From: Phialocephala subalpina
Lineage: Eukaryota > Ascomycota > Leotiomycetes > Helotiales > Mollisiaceae
Reading direction: 5' to 3'
NCBI GenBank assembly: GCA_900073065.1
Contig: FJOG01000001.1
Location: forward strand, 1,520,439-1,584,438
DNA length: 64,000 bases
The position numbers and the translations under genes were made by a program. Positions 45,222 to 57,081 of the stretch are shown here, piece by piece. The notes beneath the pieces were generated by a model, which ran no database searches, was not told the DNA's origin, and saw nothing but the letters and a program-made list of their open reading frames with translations. Every line of letters starts with the position of its first letter. Positions within the stretch are counted from its first letter, which is position 1.

Positions 45222-48200
45222 ATGGCTTTTAGCTTTGGAAATGCTGCTCCGGTGGCTTCAAGTGGTGGAAATGTACAAATGGGAGAAGATCTAGAGGATA
45301 TTCAAACAGAGGTTCGTCCATCTCCCCAGACCTTCCCAGCTTCAGCCAGGTACTAATCCTTCTGCAGATGCTAGGGTTTCTCGCCCTATCCGGAGAATCG
45401 AAGATCCAGTTGCTCCCTACAGCTTGGCCATCAGACCAGTTACCCCCGCCAACGGCATGTCTTATGAGTATAGCTTCACGGAAAGGATTGGTCGCAGCAG
45501 CAGCCCCAGATGCTATCATATTGGCGTCGACAGAATCGGTCCGGAAGGCTTTTGAGGGGACAGAAGCAGGAGATGACAAAGTGAAGCCTTTCAAACCGCA
45601 ACTGAAGATACCCATGCCTATGAGAGTCTCGCAACTGGCGTTTACGGCAGACGAATCCTACTTAGTGCTTTCAGCTGAGAATGGTGGTGGACTAGCAGTT
45701 TATGATGTCGAGGCATTGATCAAGGGCTCTACCACGGAATCAGCGTTTCAAATTGCAACAAATGGACAGTCCTTGAGAGCTCTGGCGCCGAATCCAACGC
45801 CCGAAAAAGGAGAGCTCCTTGCTCTGGTGACCAATGATGGAAATCTTATGATGGCCAATCTCAAAGGGCGAAACTTCATATCTGGAAAGAATGGACAAGT
45901 CTTGAAGGATGGTGTCAGTTGTATTTCATGGAGTACAAAGGGCAAGCAGCTAGTAGCCGGTCTCGCCAATGGAACCGCCTATCAGATGACCCCCGAAGGA
46001 GAAGGGAAAGCAGAGATACCACGACCTCCAAAGGTGGATGCGGGTGACCACAGTGAGTTCATTCCTTGCCTGTGTAGAATTCATTCACTAACATCAGCAG
46101 TATCATCAATTACTTGGCTTGAGAATCAAGTTTTCCTTACAGTCCATACTCCATCGAACTTTGATCAGAGCCAAGCACCAACGTCCACATTCCATATTGT
46201 AACCAGGAATCAAGGCCCAGGGCAGCCATCAAGTACGGCAACTTTCCTCTACCAGAAAATTTCCGACCCCGCTGCTCCGTACGGTCTCAATCGCTCTCCG
46301 CCGCATCATTTCATACTTAGATTGAAAGACTTCCCACCTAGTCTCCAAGATGTCCTCATGATTGCTTCGACAGCTTCAACGGATATTGGTCTCTACAGCA
46401 GGTCTAAGACACCTCTGACAAATGCTAAGCCGGCCGACAAGATCTCAGGAGTATTTACAATGACGGAGATGACTGACGACTCCCGTCGTGCACAACTCCC
46501 CATGACCGCAGAATTGAACGACACTTCTCCTATTGGATTTGCACTTGATCTTTCCAGTAAGGAGAAGGCTCGAAAACCTATCCCGACTGATGAAGACATT
46601 GCTGAGACGCCAACTCCGGTTCCTGCCCTTATGACCTTGAATAACGAGGGAGTTCTAGTGGCATGGTGGATTATCTATTCTGACTCTGTCCGACAGGGTA
46701 CCGCTTATCCCGGTCTAGCTGCCATTGCGAGTGCTGCACAACCGTCACAACAAAGTCCCGCGCCAGCAGCAGCAACGAGTGGAGCATTTGGTGCAACTGC
46801 GAAACCTGCATTTGGGACAAATGCCTTTGGTTCTTCCGCGCCTGCCTTTGGAACCCCACAAGCTGCACCAGCTTTCGGAGCACCTTCCCAGCCAGGTGCT
46901 TTTGGCGCTCCCTCGGGCCTTGGCCAGAAGTCATCACTATGGGGTACACCCGCTGCAACAACGACGCCTACGACTTCTGCGGCTTCTGCGCCAGCTTTCG
47001 GGTCAAGCACATTTGGCTCAACACCGACAACCTCCAGCACTACCCCAGCCTTTGGCGCCCCATCCTTTGGTGCAACTAGTACCCCGGTCTTTGGACTTGG
47101 AAATCGGGCCTCCCCGTGGGCATCTCAATCAACTGCTCCGAATGCTGCATTTGGCCAGGCCAGCGGTTTCAGTAAGTCAGCCTCAGTATTCGGATCGTCG
47201 AGTCCGGGCACAGGAAGTGCAGCTCCAGCGGCTTCTGGCTTCGCCGCGTTCGCTACAAAGGGAGGTTTTGCGGCTGCAGGATCTCCGACCAGCGGTGGCA
47301 GTATTTTTGGATCCAAGCCTGCCACAAATCCCTTTTCGACACCTGCTACTAATAGCGTCTTTGGTGGAGTGAGAACCGAGGATAAACCTACAAGCACCTT
47401 TGGCTCGGGAGGATCCGGGGGCTTTGTTCTTGGCTCAACTTTCAAAGGGGATGGATCTGCTAAGGACGACGGACCAATGGCTTCAAATGCTGGAAACGCA
47501 TTCTTCGGAGGAGCTTTCGGCAGTGCTCTTGGCGAGACTGCAAAGTCCCCTCCTGCACAAGCTCCAGTTTCCCAAGAAGCTGATATGGATTCTGACGACA
47601 AGCCAGACGAGGCACCAAAGGTAGCATCGCCAAAGGCACAATCAACTACCCCAGCTTCTACACCAGCAGGACCCAAGACTGGTTTGTTTGGCACACCAAT
47701 AGCTACACCTGGTGGACTTACACCTGGCGGGCTCTTTGGATCAAAGCCACCAACTTCGACTCCGACAGCTACACCTGCCTCGACCGGTTTTAGTTTCGGT
47801 GGACCGAGTCAACCAAGTCAGCCAGCGGCCAACACCTTGAAACCAGGAGGCTTCAGCTTTGCAAACTTGGGCTCGACCAATCCTGGTCCCAAGACACCAA
47901 CTTCCAATGCCGCACCCTCACTGTTCTCGCAATCTAAGACACCACCATCGCCTAAGATCAAGGAAGAGCCTGTCTCTGAGACCCCAGTTTCTAAGATTCC
48001 CGAAGCCCCATTGCCGCCAGACACTACAAGTAAAACTACTTTTCGTATTGGCGAGTCCTCTGGCTCCTCCATCGCTGGGACAGATGCACCTTTGCCTCCC
48101 GATTTTATGTCCAAACCTCCCACCGCCACTGATGCACCCTTACCTCCTGATTTCATGCCTAAGCCTGCACCAAATGCCTTGCCGGCCCCTGAAGTACCCA

Positions 48201-49894
48201 AGGAGAACGCAAATAAACCAATTCCGGCAGATATGATACCACCTAGTGACGTACCTGGAGGTCCAGAAGACGAAGGCGATGATGACTCTGACTTTGTGAC
48301 AGAAGAGGATGAGGATGAAAGCGGAGCTGAGGAAGGTAGCGATGAAGGTAGTGGTGAAGATGTTGCAAAAGACTTGAGTCCAACATCAGAAAACAACCAG
48401 ACACCAGGATTCACTCCACAGAGCTCATTTGGTCAGAAGAAGCAAAGCCCAAACGACACCTTCACAAATATTTCTCGGCCTGGCCAACCACCAAAGGGGC
48501 GATCACTTTTCGGAGAGGGCCTTGCACCTCCAGTCCTCGCACCTCCGAAGAACTTAGCAAGCCCTCGTTCCCCAAGTCCTGTTCGCAATGCAGTGCCTAG
48601 TCGCATGCTACGTCCTGATAGAGTTTCGAGTGCTCCTGGATTTGCTTCACAGATACTCGGATCTCGACCAACTACTGCCCGCTCGGCGCCAAGCCAGGAC
48701 ACGTTTGCACTCTCCCAGGAACAGCACAAGGCAGAAGAGCAACGCCGCGCCGAATCTAGGGCTCGAAAGGAAGCAGAAGAGACTCAGATGCTGGTGGACA
48801 AAGATGATGATGACCTCCAGAATTTTCTTGCGTCAGACATTGTCGGTACCAAGAAACTGGATGGTTTCCAGAGCCGCGCAGAGTATACCGGAATCAAGTC
48901 AATGGATAGCGTCGCAGCTCAGGTCGAGACGGTTTATCGAGACATTAACTCTATGATCGACACACTAGGCTTAAATGCAAGAGCTCTGCAATGTTACATG
49001 AAAGGTCACACTGAGCAATACAAGAACGAAGGGCGCAACAGACATGATCTCGAGGGCGAGGACGAGTGGTGCTTGGTCGAAATTGAGAACTTTTCGAAGA
49101 TCATTGAGCGGGATCTAGCTAAAGATCTTGAGAATGGGCGAGTGAAAGATGTGGCTCATAAGCTCGAGACCTGCAACGACCTTGAGAAGGATCTAATTCG
49201 ACTTCGAACAAAACACGAAGACATCAAGAAGATCATCGACTCTCACCATGATCCTAATCATATCGCTCTCGCCCGCGCACAGCCTCTGAGTATTGAGCAG
49301 GCTACACAGCAACACGACCTCCGAAAGGAATACACCAAATTCCAGAAACTGCTATCCGAAGCCGAGGAAGCCCTGACATTGCTCAAGGCAAAGACTGTTT
49401 CTCAAGCTACGTCTAACGGTAGATACTCTGGATCAAATGCTCCTACCGTCGAGGCTGTCATGAAAACTATCACCAAGATGACAACCATGGCCGAGAAGCG
49501 AAGTGGCGACATCGATGTCCTCGAGGGGCAGATGCGTCGGCTCCGCGTCGGCTCGGTCATGAGCAACGGCGGCAGTCGAGAAGGCTCACCATTCGCAACG
49601 CCCTCCAACAATCGAGCATCCTTACGGAACCCGGGAGCTTCGACTTCGAGTACCTATGGACTATTCTACACACCAGACAGCATCAAGGATACCCCCGCGC
49701 GTTTCCAGAGCTCGATCATGTCGAACAGAAGCACGTTCTCCCAAGGCTCACCAAGAAGAAAGATGAGTGGCTATACAGCTGAGGAGAAGGCGCAATTAAG
49801 GAGCAAGGTGGCGAGGAAGAAAGAAGTGATGGAGAAATTGAGGAGCGCGCTGCAGAAGGCAGGCACTAATGTGAGACTTATGAATGATGAGTAA
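45222..49894 (+). CDS. NUP159: FG-nucleoporin Nup159-like (Nup214 family)
   Basis: A large nuclear-pore protein of about 1,520-1,538 residues. Exon 1 (45,222-45,311) begins MAFSFGNAAPVASSGG and a 56-nt intron follows. Residues about 30-430 form the N-terminal beta-propeller that binds the DEAD-box helicase Dbp5 on the cytoplasmic face. Residues about 450-900 are an FG-repeat domain with many FG, GAFG, AFGSS and LFG units. Then come an acidic Pro/Ser-rich linker with a repeated DAPLPPDFM motif (about 48,080-48,160) and EEDEDESGAEEGSDEGSG. The C-terminal coiled coil (LEKDLIRLRTKHEDIKKIID) anchors Nup82. A consensus intron of exactly 48 nt with no stop lies at 46,053-46,100, so both splicing and retention keep the frame. 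The last 130 bases are G-rich after a C-rich part. Confidence 0.9.
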
Positions 49895-50732
49895 GAGAGG
49901 TCTGGAAAATGTATAGTATACTGGGCGTTTATTAGCGAGGCTGCATTGGAGCTAGCGATAATTTGAAGGCATTGAATGGTAGCATAAAAGAATAAGAATG
50001 TAGTATTTGAACTACCTCGATATTGTCCTCTCGAATTCAAACGATAGTACCTGTGAATTATCGTGTACTAAGAAGAAAGCCTACGAATATCTCGAGAATT
50101 TTTGAAAGGACGGAGAATGCTACGATCATGACTTCATTAACAGAAAACAAGTACTCTGGGACAAAATGATGTCCTCGGTAAGCAATGAGTACCTAGCAGA
50201 ATTTCTCACGATAAATGAAGGATGCAAATCGATCTCCTGAATCTTAACAATGCTGAAGTTTGATAGCATGTGTCTAGGTTTATCTTTCTCGTGAGTGAAA
50301 CATCTGATCCAAAGTATCGTATACTGTGTAGAAAAGAACTGACCAATGTCCCTGAGCCATTGTGGACAATCTTGATAACAAAAGGAAGCCTCGCAATACC
50401 AATCCCACGCATTTTCCTCCAAGCTTCCCATTTCAGTATCCAATTCAATCTGTACCATCTTCCCCAGTCATCCATTCGCAGGAGAATCTCCCAGACCTTC
50501 GAGGACATTCTACAGCACACCTCTACCCCATCCACCCACCGACATCCTGCAACACCCTCTCCCCCACCCACACCACACGCACCCTCCTCCTGTCAGACAT
50601 CCTTAACGAATCCGACCTCGACAACCCTATCAGTCTGTACGCGTAGATTGGCCACTTTCGTCCTAGTGTTCTCTCGAATCCAGAGCTACCCATCGAATTA
50701 GCATATGACTCCTTTCCGAATGTTCCAAGAGC
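49895..50732. other. Convergent intergenic region with unassigned open frames
   Basis: 838 bases between the stops of NUP159 (+) and HAK (-), long for a convergent pair. It has overlapping open frames: 50,270-50,701 and 50,362-50,646 on the plus strand (Pro/Ser/Thr-rich), and 50,206-50,571 on the minus. The CT-rich composition favours open frames by chance. None shows a domain. Confidence 0.4.
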
Positions 50733-53700
50733 TCAGGAACTTCGAGACATGTCCCAAGAGCTAGGTAGACGAGCTCTTGAGACAGCTCTTAGCTCCGGAG
50801 CTCCCAAACAAAAGAACAGCATATCAGTACGCGAATAAGCACGTACGAAAGCACTAAGCAAGATCTTGCGCCACAGCTTAGTCCCAGCCTTAACCCTCAA
50901 CTGCTCCTTCCCAATTATGTAAAGTATCTGGCGGTCAAAAGCGTGTTGCACCTTCGCCAAATCAGCCGCGATGCTTTCCTCCGTAGTTGAGGTCGAAACT
51001 GATTGAGCCTTTGAATCGGGGTCGCTGAGGCTCTTCTCATCGCGAGGAAGAGGTTCGAAGGATATTTCGCGGGTGGTCTGGAGTCGAATGTCCGTTGGGT
51101 CTCGGGGCATTACACGTTGTCTGATGATGAAGTCTCGGATTTGTTCGCAGACCAGCGCTCCCAGATCAGGGGTAATGACTTCGTCCATGTAGCCATGTCT
51201 TACGACCAATCTATAGCAATTGGGAATTGCAACGCCTGGCGGAATTGTTAGAATCGTGGTCCATCTATTAATGCGATCCCCAAGCCTGGGAGTGTCATCT
51301 CAGTGTCCCCGCTCTCCACGATCATTCTGAGTGTATACTACCAGCGAAGACAATGCAAATAGAATTCGTTACACTTACGGGATACTGTATATCGAAGTTC
51401 TGGGGCAACTGAGGGCGTCTCCAGAGGGCGGAGATGGAAGAATACCATGACCTGAAAAATATGGGTGAGCACGTGACCAGAGAGGGGTTAGGAGGAATTG
51501 GCTCTGAATCGGCTGGCGAACCTCTGGTGCAGCAATAAGCTTGCTCAAGAAATGGGTGAACACTGCTGGTGTCGTCTCGCCAGCTTTGTCGAAAAATATG
51601 CCGAAGCCTCTCGTTACTGAGAGGTCGTCTCCACCATATTTGTCCGTCAACTTGATCATTCCGTTCGCTCCTCTCTTGACCAAGTGCGTCGTTGGGAATC
51701 GGTCCTCAGTTTCTGCTGCCCACTGTTGTTCTTTCCCGAATCTCCAAAGAATCAAGAAGCATGCAAGGACGGCCGAGAGTGTTATAGTAAACCAAGCACC
51801 TTGAGGAACCTTGGTAAGAGCGGAAGACATATAGAGTCCATCAAGACCTGTTGATCAAAGGCCTTGAGTTAGCTTACAACTTTAATACATTTCAGAGATA
51901 TAGAGAAGTGCATAAACTAGTCAACCTAGTTCGTATACTTTGAGGGGGCGAGGAGAATAACCCAGGAGTCCCGGGACTTTCATAACTACCAAAACAAAGG
52001 AGAAAGGGAGAAGTTTCGAAAGCCTACAAGCAATTGTCAACCATGGCAGGAAGACGAAATAGATCGGGATACGCCAGACGATCAAAGCTGCTAGGCACAC
52101 CATACCTGTTCATCAAAATCTCGAAGTCAGCTTACTGCAACAACCCCAGAGACGGCACGAAAGAGTGCATGAATATGCGAGACATTGACACTTACAACTG
52201 TCGAAAAGAGTGACAAACATAACACAGACTCCGTAAGCATTTCCGAGAGAAGTCGTATTATTGTAGATGGCGGCGACCAATACAGTGCCCAGCATGAGTA
52301 ACCAGTTCAAAAGTGGCACATAGAGCTGTCCATGGAACTTCTTCGACGTATGGACCACTTTAATCTGTGGAAAGTACGACAGCTTCATGACCTGGGCCAT
52401 CAATTGGAAAGTAGCCGTGATTATCGCTTGTGATGCAACAATGGCAGCCAAGATAGCAATAACGAGACTCGGATATAACATTCCAGGAGGAACTGACTTG
52501 AAGAACGGATTCTCGTAAGCTCCAGGGTGGACACTGATATGAGCAGCCTGGCCAGAGTATGCCAGGAGAAGGCAGGGGAAAGCATAGCATAGCCAACTCA
52601 GCTGAATCGCTCGTCGGCTGAAAGCTCCCAAGTCGGCAAACAGTGCTTCCACCCCGGTGAAAGCAAGCAGAATACCTCCGAGCATTCTCCAGCCATCGGT
52701 CTTGTTTCTGATCATAAATTCGAAGGCGTATGCTGGGCTGAATGCTTTCAAAACCGAGTAATCGAACATCGAGAGATTATAGATGCCGAAACCGGCGTTG
52801 AACCCGAGCCAGATGATGACGATTGGAGCGAATGTTACAGCAATTTTCTCTGTTCCGAATGGCTGAATAAGGAACAGCAGAATCAGGATACCGCAGGTTG
52901 TTCCGACAACAGTCGCTGATGAAATGTCCGGCTTTACGACATTGAGACCTTGGACAGCTCCCAACACTGATTGCGCAGGAGTCAGGACGCCGTCAGACAT
53001 GACCATGGTTACCGCAAGAATACCAATTGTCTTGAGGAGGCCTAGAAAATGTGAATTCTATACTTATGAATGTTCCAGGAAAGAAGGGTTATTCATTACC
53101 TCTGAGAAATTTGCTTTTCTCCATGCGAGCGCGAATACCACGAGTAGCACTTTTAAGATCATTTGTAAGATGACGCTCCATCTTGGTCAAAGAAGCTTCA
53201 CGAGGGTCACGCTTCGTGATATGCGCCTAGAATGTCCCATCAGCTCTTGTACAATCATACCATGAATTAGATAGAGCACACACATATCTGGAAAGCAGGG
53301 AGTAGGTACTGAAAGTCCCTCCCTCGCCCTCATTGTCTGCATGTAAGATAACCAAAACGTATTTGACCTGCACCTTTAGCAATGGCAGTGATTCGTGCAA
53401 CATCAAGACTTACAGTCACCATCATAGTCAAGGACCAGATTATGACTACCACACCAAGTGGCTACATCAGCCTATCTGGAACTGTCTTACTCAGGTGGTC
53501 GAATACGTTTTCTACTTACTAGAAGGCGACATCTCCGAGTCAGCTTACTTCTTCTAGAGTTATCGAGAGTCATCCGGGAGTCAAATGTACGCTTCTGGGG
53601 TTGCAGCGAGTAAAACTATGAACAGTGCTCAGTGGAGAAATATCCGTACCTAGATAACACACCAAGCAAGTCCTCATGGGAGGGCTCGCTTGAGAAAGTG

Positions 53701-54332
53701 GAAGAGTAGACATAGAGAGGACTGTTGATAGAAAGTCAGCTTGGTGTTCGGCAAAGATTATAGTCATTGCACTGAAGTTGTGCTTTAATGCCGCAGAGTA
53801 TGAAAGACGACGTTGATGGTATTGGATGGAAGTATTGTCCCAAGTTAAGTTGTACATTCTGACTGGTGTGGATGCTGGGCTTCCAATGATCCCAGGCGAT
53901 GGTAGTCGAGGTTGAGGGGAGGGGAGGGTTCGCTTACCTGGTGCCGATATCTCCATAAATTACCTAACGAGGAAGATCAGCATGTGCATTCAGCTTTCTG
54001 GAATGATTTATCTTACTCCAATGCTCTGATAAGCAAGATAGGCAAGCATTTTGCCCTTGAAGACCTGAGGATCAATGTCAGTCAACTGTCGGTACCTTTA
54101 GAGTAGACTATTAGAGTACCTGTTTCTGCTTGAAATCGCCGACCTGACGAAGCCCAGCATCTTCCTCGCCATAATCTTCATTGTCTTCGAGCTTAACACC
54201 TCTTCTCTCGACCGATCGAGAGCGAATGCTGCGTCGTTCAAGAGAACGACTGCGAATGCGAACGACACCACCAACACCCGTGGCATCGTAGGACCGTTTT
54301 GGGAGATTCTCCTCAATCTGTATCGTCGCCAT
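50733..54332 (-). CDS. HAK/KUP/KT potassium transporter
   Basis: A high-affinity K+ (K+/H+ symport) transporter of roughly 800-850 residues in many exons. The N-terminal arm (MATIQIEENLPKRSYDATG) has a duplicated basic motif RSRSLERRSIRSRSVERRG and then an acidic patch. The family signature VIYGDIGT is coded by a 26-nt exon (53,938-53,963), followed by SPLYVYSSTFSSEPSHEDL. Next come HADNEGEGGTFSTYSLLSR, SDGVLTPAQSVLGAVQGL (about 52,990) and GVEALFADLGAFSRRAIQLS, all family hallmarks. About 12 TM helices are present. The soluble C terminus (FFDKAGETTPAVFTHFL, then VVRHGYMDEVITPDLG) ends at 50,733. Exons between 53,450 and 53,700 are uncertain. HAK transporters are found in many fungi and scavenge K+ from low-K environments. 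Confidence 0.9.
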
Positions 54333-55409
54333 GATGCCCAGGAGCTAGAGAATCCAGCAGAGCACTCGGAAAGTTTACGGCACGGGACGAAAGACAACGT
54401 CTCGTTAATGCACCAGAAGATCTTGGCAATTGATATTGGGTATTCGGCGTCGTCGAACACTTGATAAAGCTTGAAGAGAGGGGGAATGCCTGGAATGATA
54501 TCAAGAATGTGCGAACCCCTCGGCTGACCGCCTGGCCACTCCGCGAATAAGCGGCCATACCAGTTAGAGCTCCTGCGATCACGGAATCCAGGCTCCTACG
54601 GGAGCTGCAAGCCACACAATGCCAACGACACTCCACTCGCAGGCAATGTCCTACTCCGTAGAGATCCCCGAGCTTTCACTCGACAAACGCTGGTCCCTAG
54701 AGGTCTCCAAATTCCCCCCATGTACACATTTGGCGCCTCTCTGAACGAGGACGACTCGCATGCCCACGTGCGGATGCAGACCGACATCTAGGAATGTCCC
54801 GCGGCCATCCCGTCAGAATGGACCCTCTTTTACGATCCTTGAACATGCGTTTTGATAGATAAGAGCTTAATCCCTCAAATCAGCATGCAGCATGCGGTGA
54901 CAACAAGAGGCTAGTAATAGAATCTCTTCTCCCAAAACTTTCGGGATCTAGATTTCTCTTGGCCATAGCTCCTCTAGCTCACATACAACAAAAATCATCC
55001 TCAAATCCATTCCTCTACCTTGACTTTACGACGAGTCGAAAAAGGAAAGTCCTCCCATGCCACTGGTTCTTGCCGGGCCTTGCCGACGTTGAGCCATTTC
55101 TCAGTCAGCCGTCAAGCTACTTCCCCGGCCACTCGCAATTCGCTGAAGTTTGAAGAAAAGCAAGATAGAAGTGCCATGCTTGCACCACTTTCCCATCTCA
55201 TGGACTCCAATGATCGAAGAGGCGCGAACCCAAATAGACCCACTGTGGTTGAAAACGAAGAGAGAATGAACATGTGAAGTGAAAGCATCGATCGATCAGT
55301 ATTAGTTTTCAGCATGGACGGACATCGCATTCCGTAATCGTCTATCTCTCGTCTTTTGGTATCTGTATATCCATCTCATCTCAGTTGCAGTTGCAGCATA
55401 ATATCCGTA
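54333..55409. other. Intergenic region with unexplained open frames
   Basis: 1.08 kb upstream of HAK and downstream of the secreted-protein gene. At 54,526-54,792 (plus) one frame stays open for about 88 codons to a stop, with text such as MYTFGASLNEDDSHAHVRMQ. It has no start except beyond an in-frame TGA. The opposite strand is open too (SVIAGALTGMAAYSRSGQA at about 54,530-54,590). I cannot tell which, if either, is real. Confidence 0.35.
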
Positions 55410-56037
55410 TTATTGGGCTGACAACGTGAACGCAACATTTCCCGTGGAAGCACCTCCGATGCAAGTCGAACTAAATGTTCCAGTGGGACAGACAGCTCTA
55501 GCGGCTCGCACGCAGCCTTCCCATCTTCCCTTGCTGATGTTGATTGTTGCACCAGATGTGACAGCATTGAGGTTGAAGAGCGCCGTTCCGGATGAGCCAG
55601 TCGTTGATGTTGGTGCTCCGCCACATTTTGTGATTGCGCCTGCTATTCCATCGCATATTCCGAGTTCTGCAACGTTTTGACTGAGGGAAATTAGCATTTG
55701 AATTGGTGGAGCGATGCCGGGAAATCAAGCAGATGTTACACAAGATCGGGATTTATCTTCGTGTCTCCTGATCGTCCCGAGCGGATGGGAAGAGCTTACT
55801 CGTGAAATACAATATTGCTATTGTTTGTTAGTAGGAAGTTCAACTCCGTCTGGGGCTTTTGGCTCACGCTGAGGTATCTATACAAGTCGTTCCGGTCACG
55901 GCATTAGGATCAACTGTTGTAGAAGCGCGAAGACGGATAATCTCCAAGTGATCCGGGTTGATAGGTGAAGGGAAAGGAATGGCCAAGACGCATGCAGAAG
56001 CAGCCAATACCAGGCCAACGAACTTTGCGGTATACAT
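55410..56037 (-). CDS. Small secreted cysteine-rich protein (six Cys)
   Basis: Three exons (56,037-55,868; 55,817-55,800; 55,680-55,410) join to a 152-residue protein. The first 20 residues (MYTAKFVGLVLAASACVLAI) are a clear signal peptide. The mature part has six cysteines, in TCIDT, GICDG, TKCGG, EGCVR, AVCPT and STCIG, enough for three disulfides. It is rich in Gly, Ala, Ser and Thr and ends NVAFTLSAQ. The middle exon is only 18 nt and adds NIVFH plus split codons. Introns are 50 and 119 nt. There is no enzymatic motif. It is a conserved-looking fungal secreted protein of unknown function, and an effector-like or cell-wall role is only a guess. The promoter lies towards 56,200. Confidence 0.8.
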
Positions 56038-57081
56038 TATGAAAGATCTGCTGAGCGTTCTTGGTTTGCTGAAGTGATCGTGTAGAAGTGGAACGGCGTC
56101 AAGCCTTGAAAGTACAAATAGAAGAGGGTCAATGAAACACCGGACGAACGAATGACAGCGATCGCAGATCGTGAAAGTACAAAAGATGAAGATCACAAAC
56201 ATCAGACGAAATCACCGACATAAGTAGCACTTGCTATTGTGCCAAGTCTTCCATGGGTTCGTTGTTTGGACAAGATTGCGGTTTCTGGAACAAAATGATT
56301 CTTGAAATTGGTGATCAAACTGCGCCTTCATCTCGTCTCCACGAAGTGTCAACTCAATCTGATCAGATTTTGGAAGTGATGCGGTTTCAAAAATCGTGAG
56401 TCGGGGGTTTGAGTCGTTCGCTTCACACCTTTGAAGGGTTTTGAAACCCAATCGCGAAACAGGGCTCGGCCATCCGCCTCCGAACCGCACGATGAGGCTC
56501 GACCGTTTCTTTATCTGATCCTGGTGGGTTCATCGTAGCTTTTTGTGTGATTACTGCGTTTAGAGACGTTCGTACTCGGCTTGTTGTTATATTGACTTCT
56601 TCTTGAAGACTTGGTTGCTGAGGTCGTAGTTAAATACTGTTGTACGAGCGAATTTCGATGCTCAAAATTGCCTCATATTCCTTGGATGCTGCATGTCCCC
56701 TGCCCAGTGCAATATTGCCTAGCGACGTTGACCTCTCAGAAACTCTCAGTTAGTCATGGAAATCTCATGGAGCACTTGCTGTCCCTACAATTATCCGGAC
56801 AATTATCCAGATCTTGAACATGGGGTTAGATCTCTGTATGTAAAGTCATTTTGGTATCTCCGACATTTCTCAGATGAATTTGTCTGTCCGGACAATCGAC
56901 TTTCACATCTTGCAAAATGATTGGCATGAGTTGGAAGGAGTCTGTAGATTGCGTGCCTCTTCATTTGCAAGCAAATAGCCCAAAGCAACGCCAAAACCCC
57001 GTTAAATTCTCAGCCATAACCCAGATACCATGTAGGAGCTCTTCCTAGTACCACAAATGCCCTGCCATAAATCAGATTCCA
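56038..57081. other. Intergenic, no gene seen
   Basis: 1.04 kb between two minus-strand genes: the secreted-protein promoter and the 3' end of the Wss1-like gene. An open frame at 56,212-56,490 has no recognisable content. Confidence 0.45.

Noticed and set aside
50206..50701. Open frames on both strands between NUP159 and HAK
   Set aside because: CT-rich low-complexity sequence gives long frames by chance; no motif or splice support.
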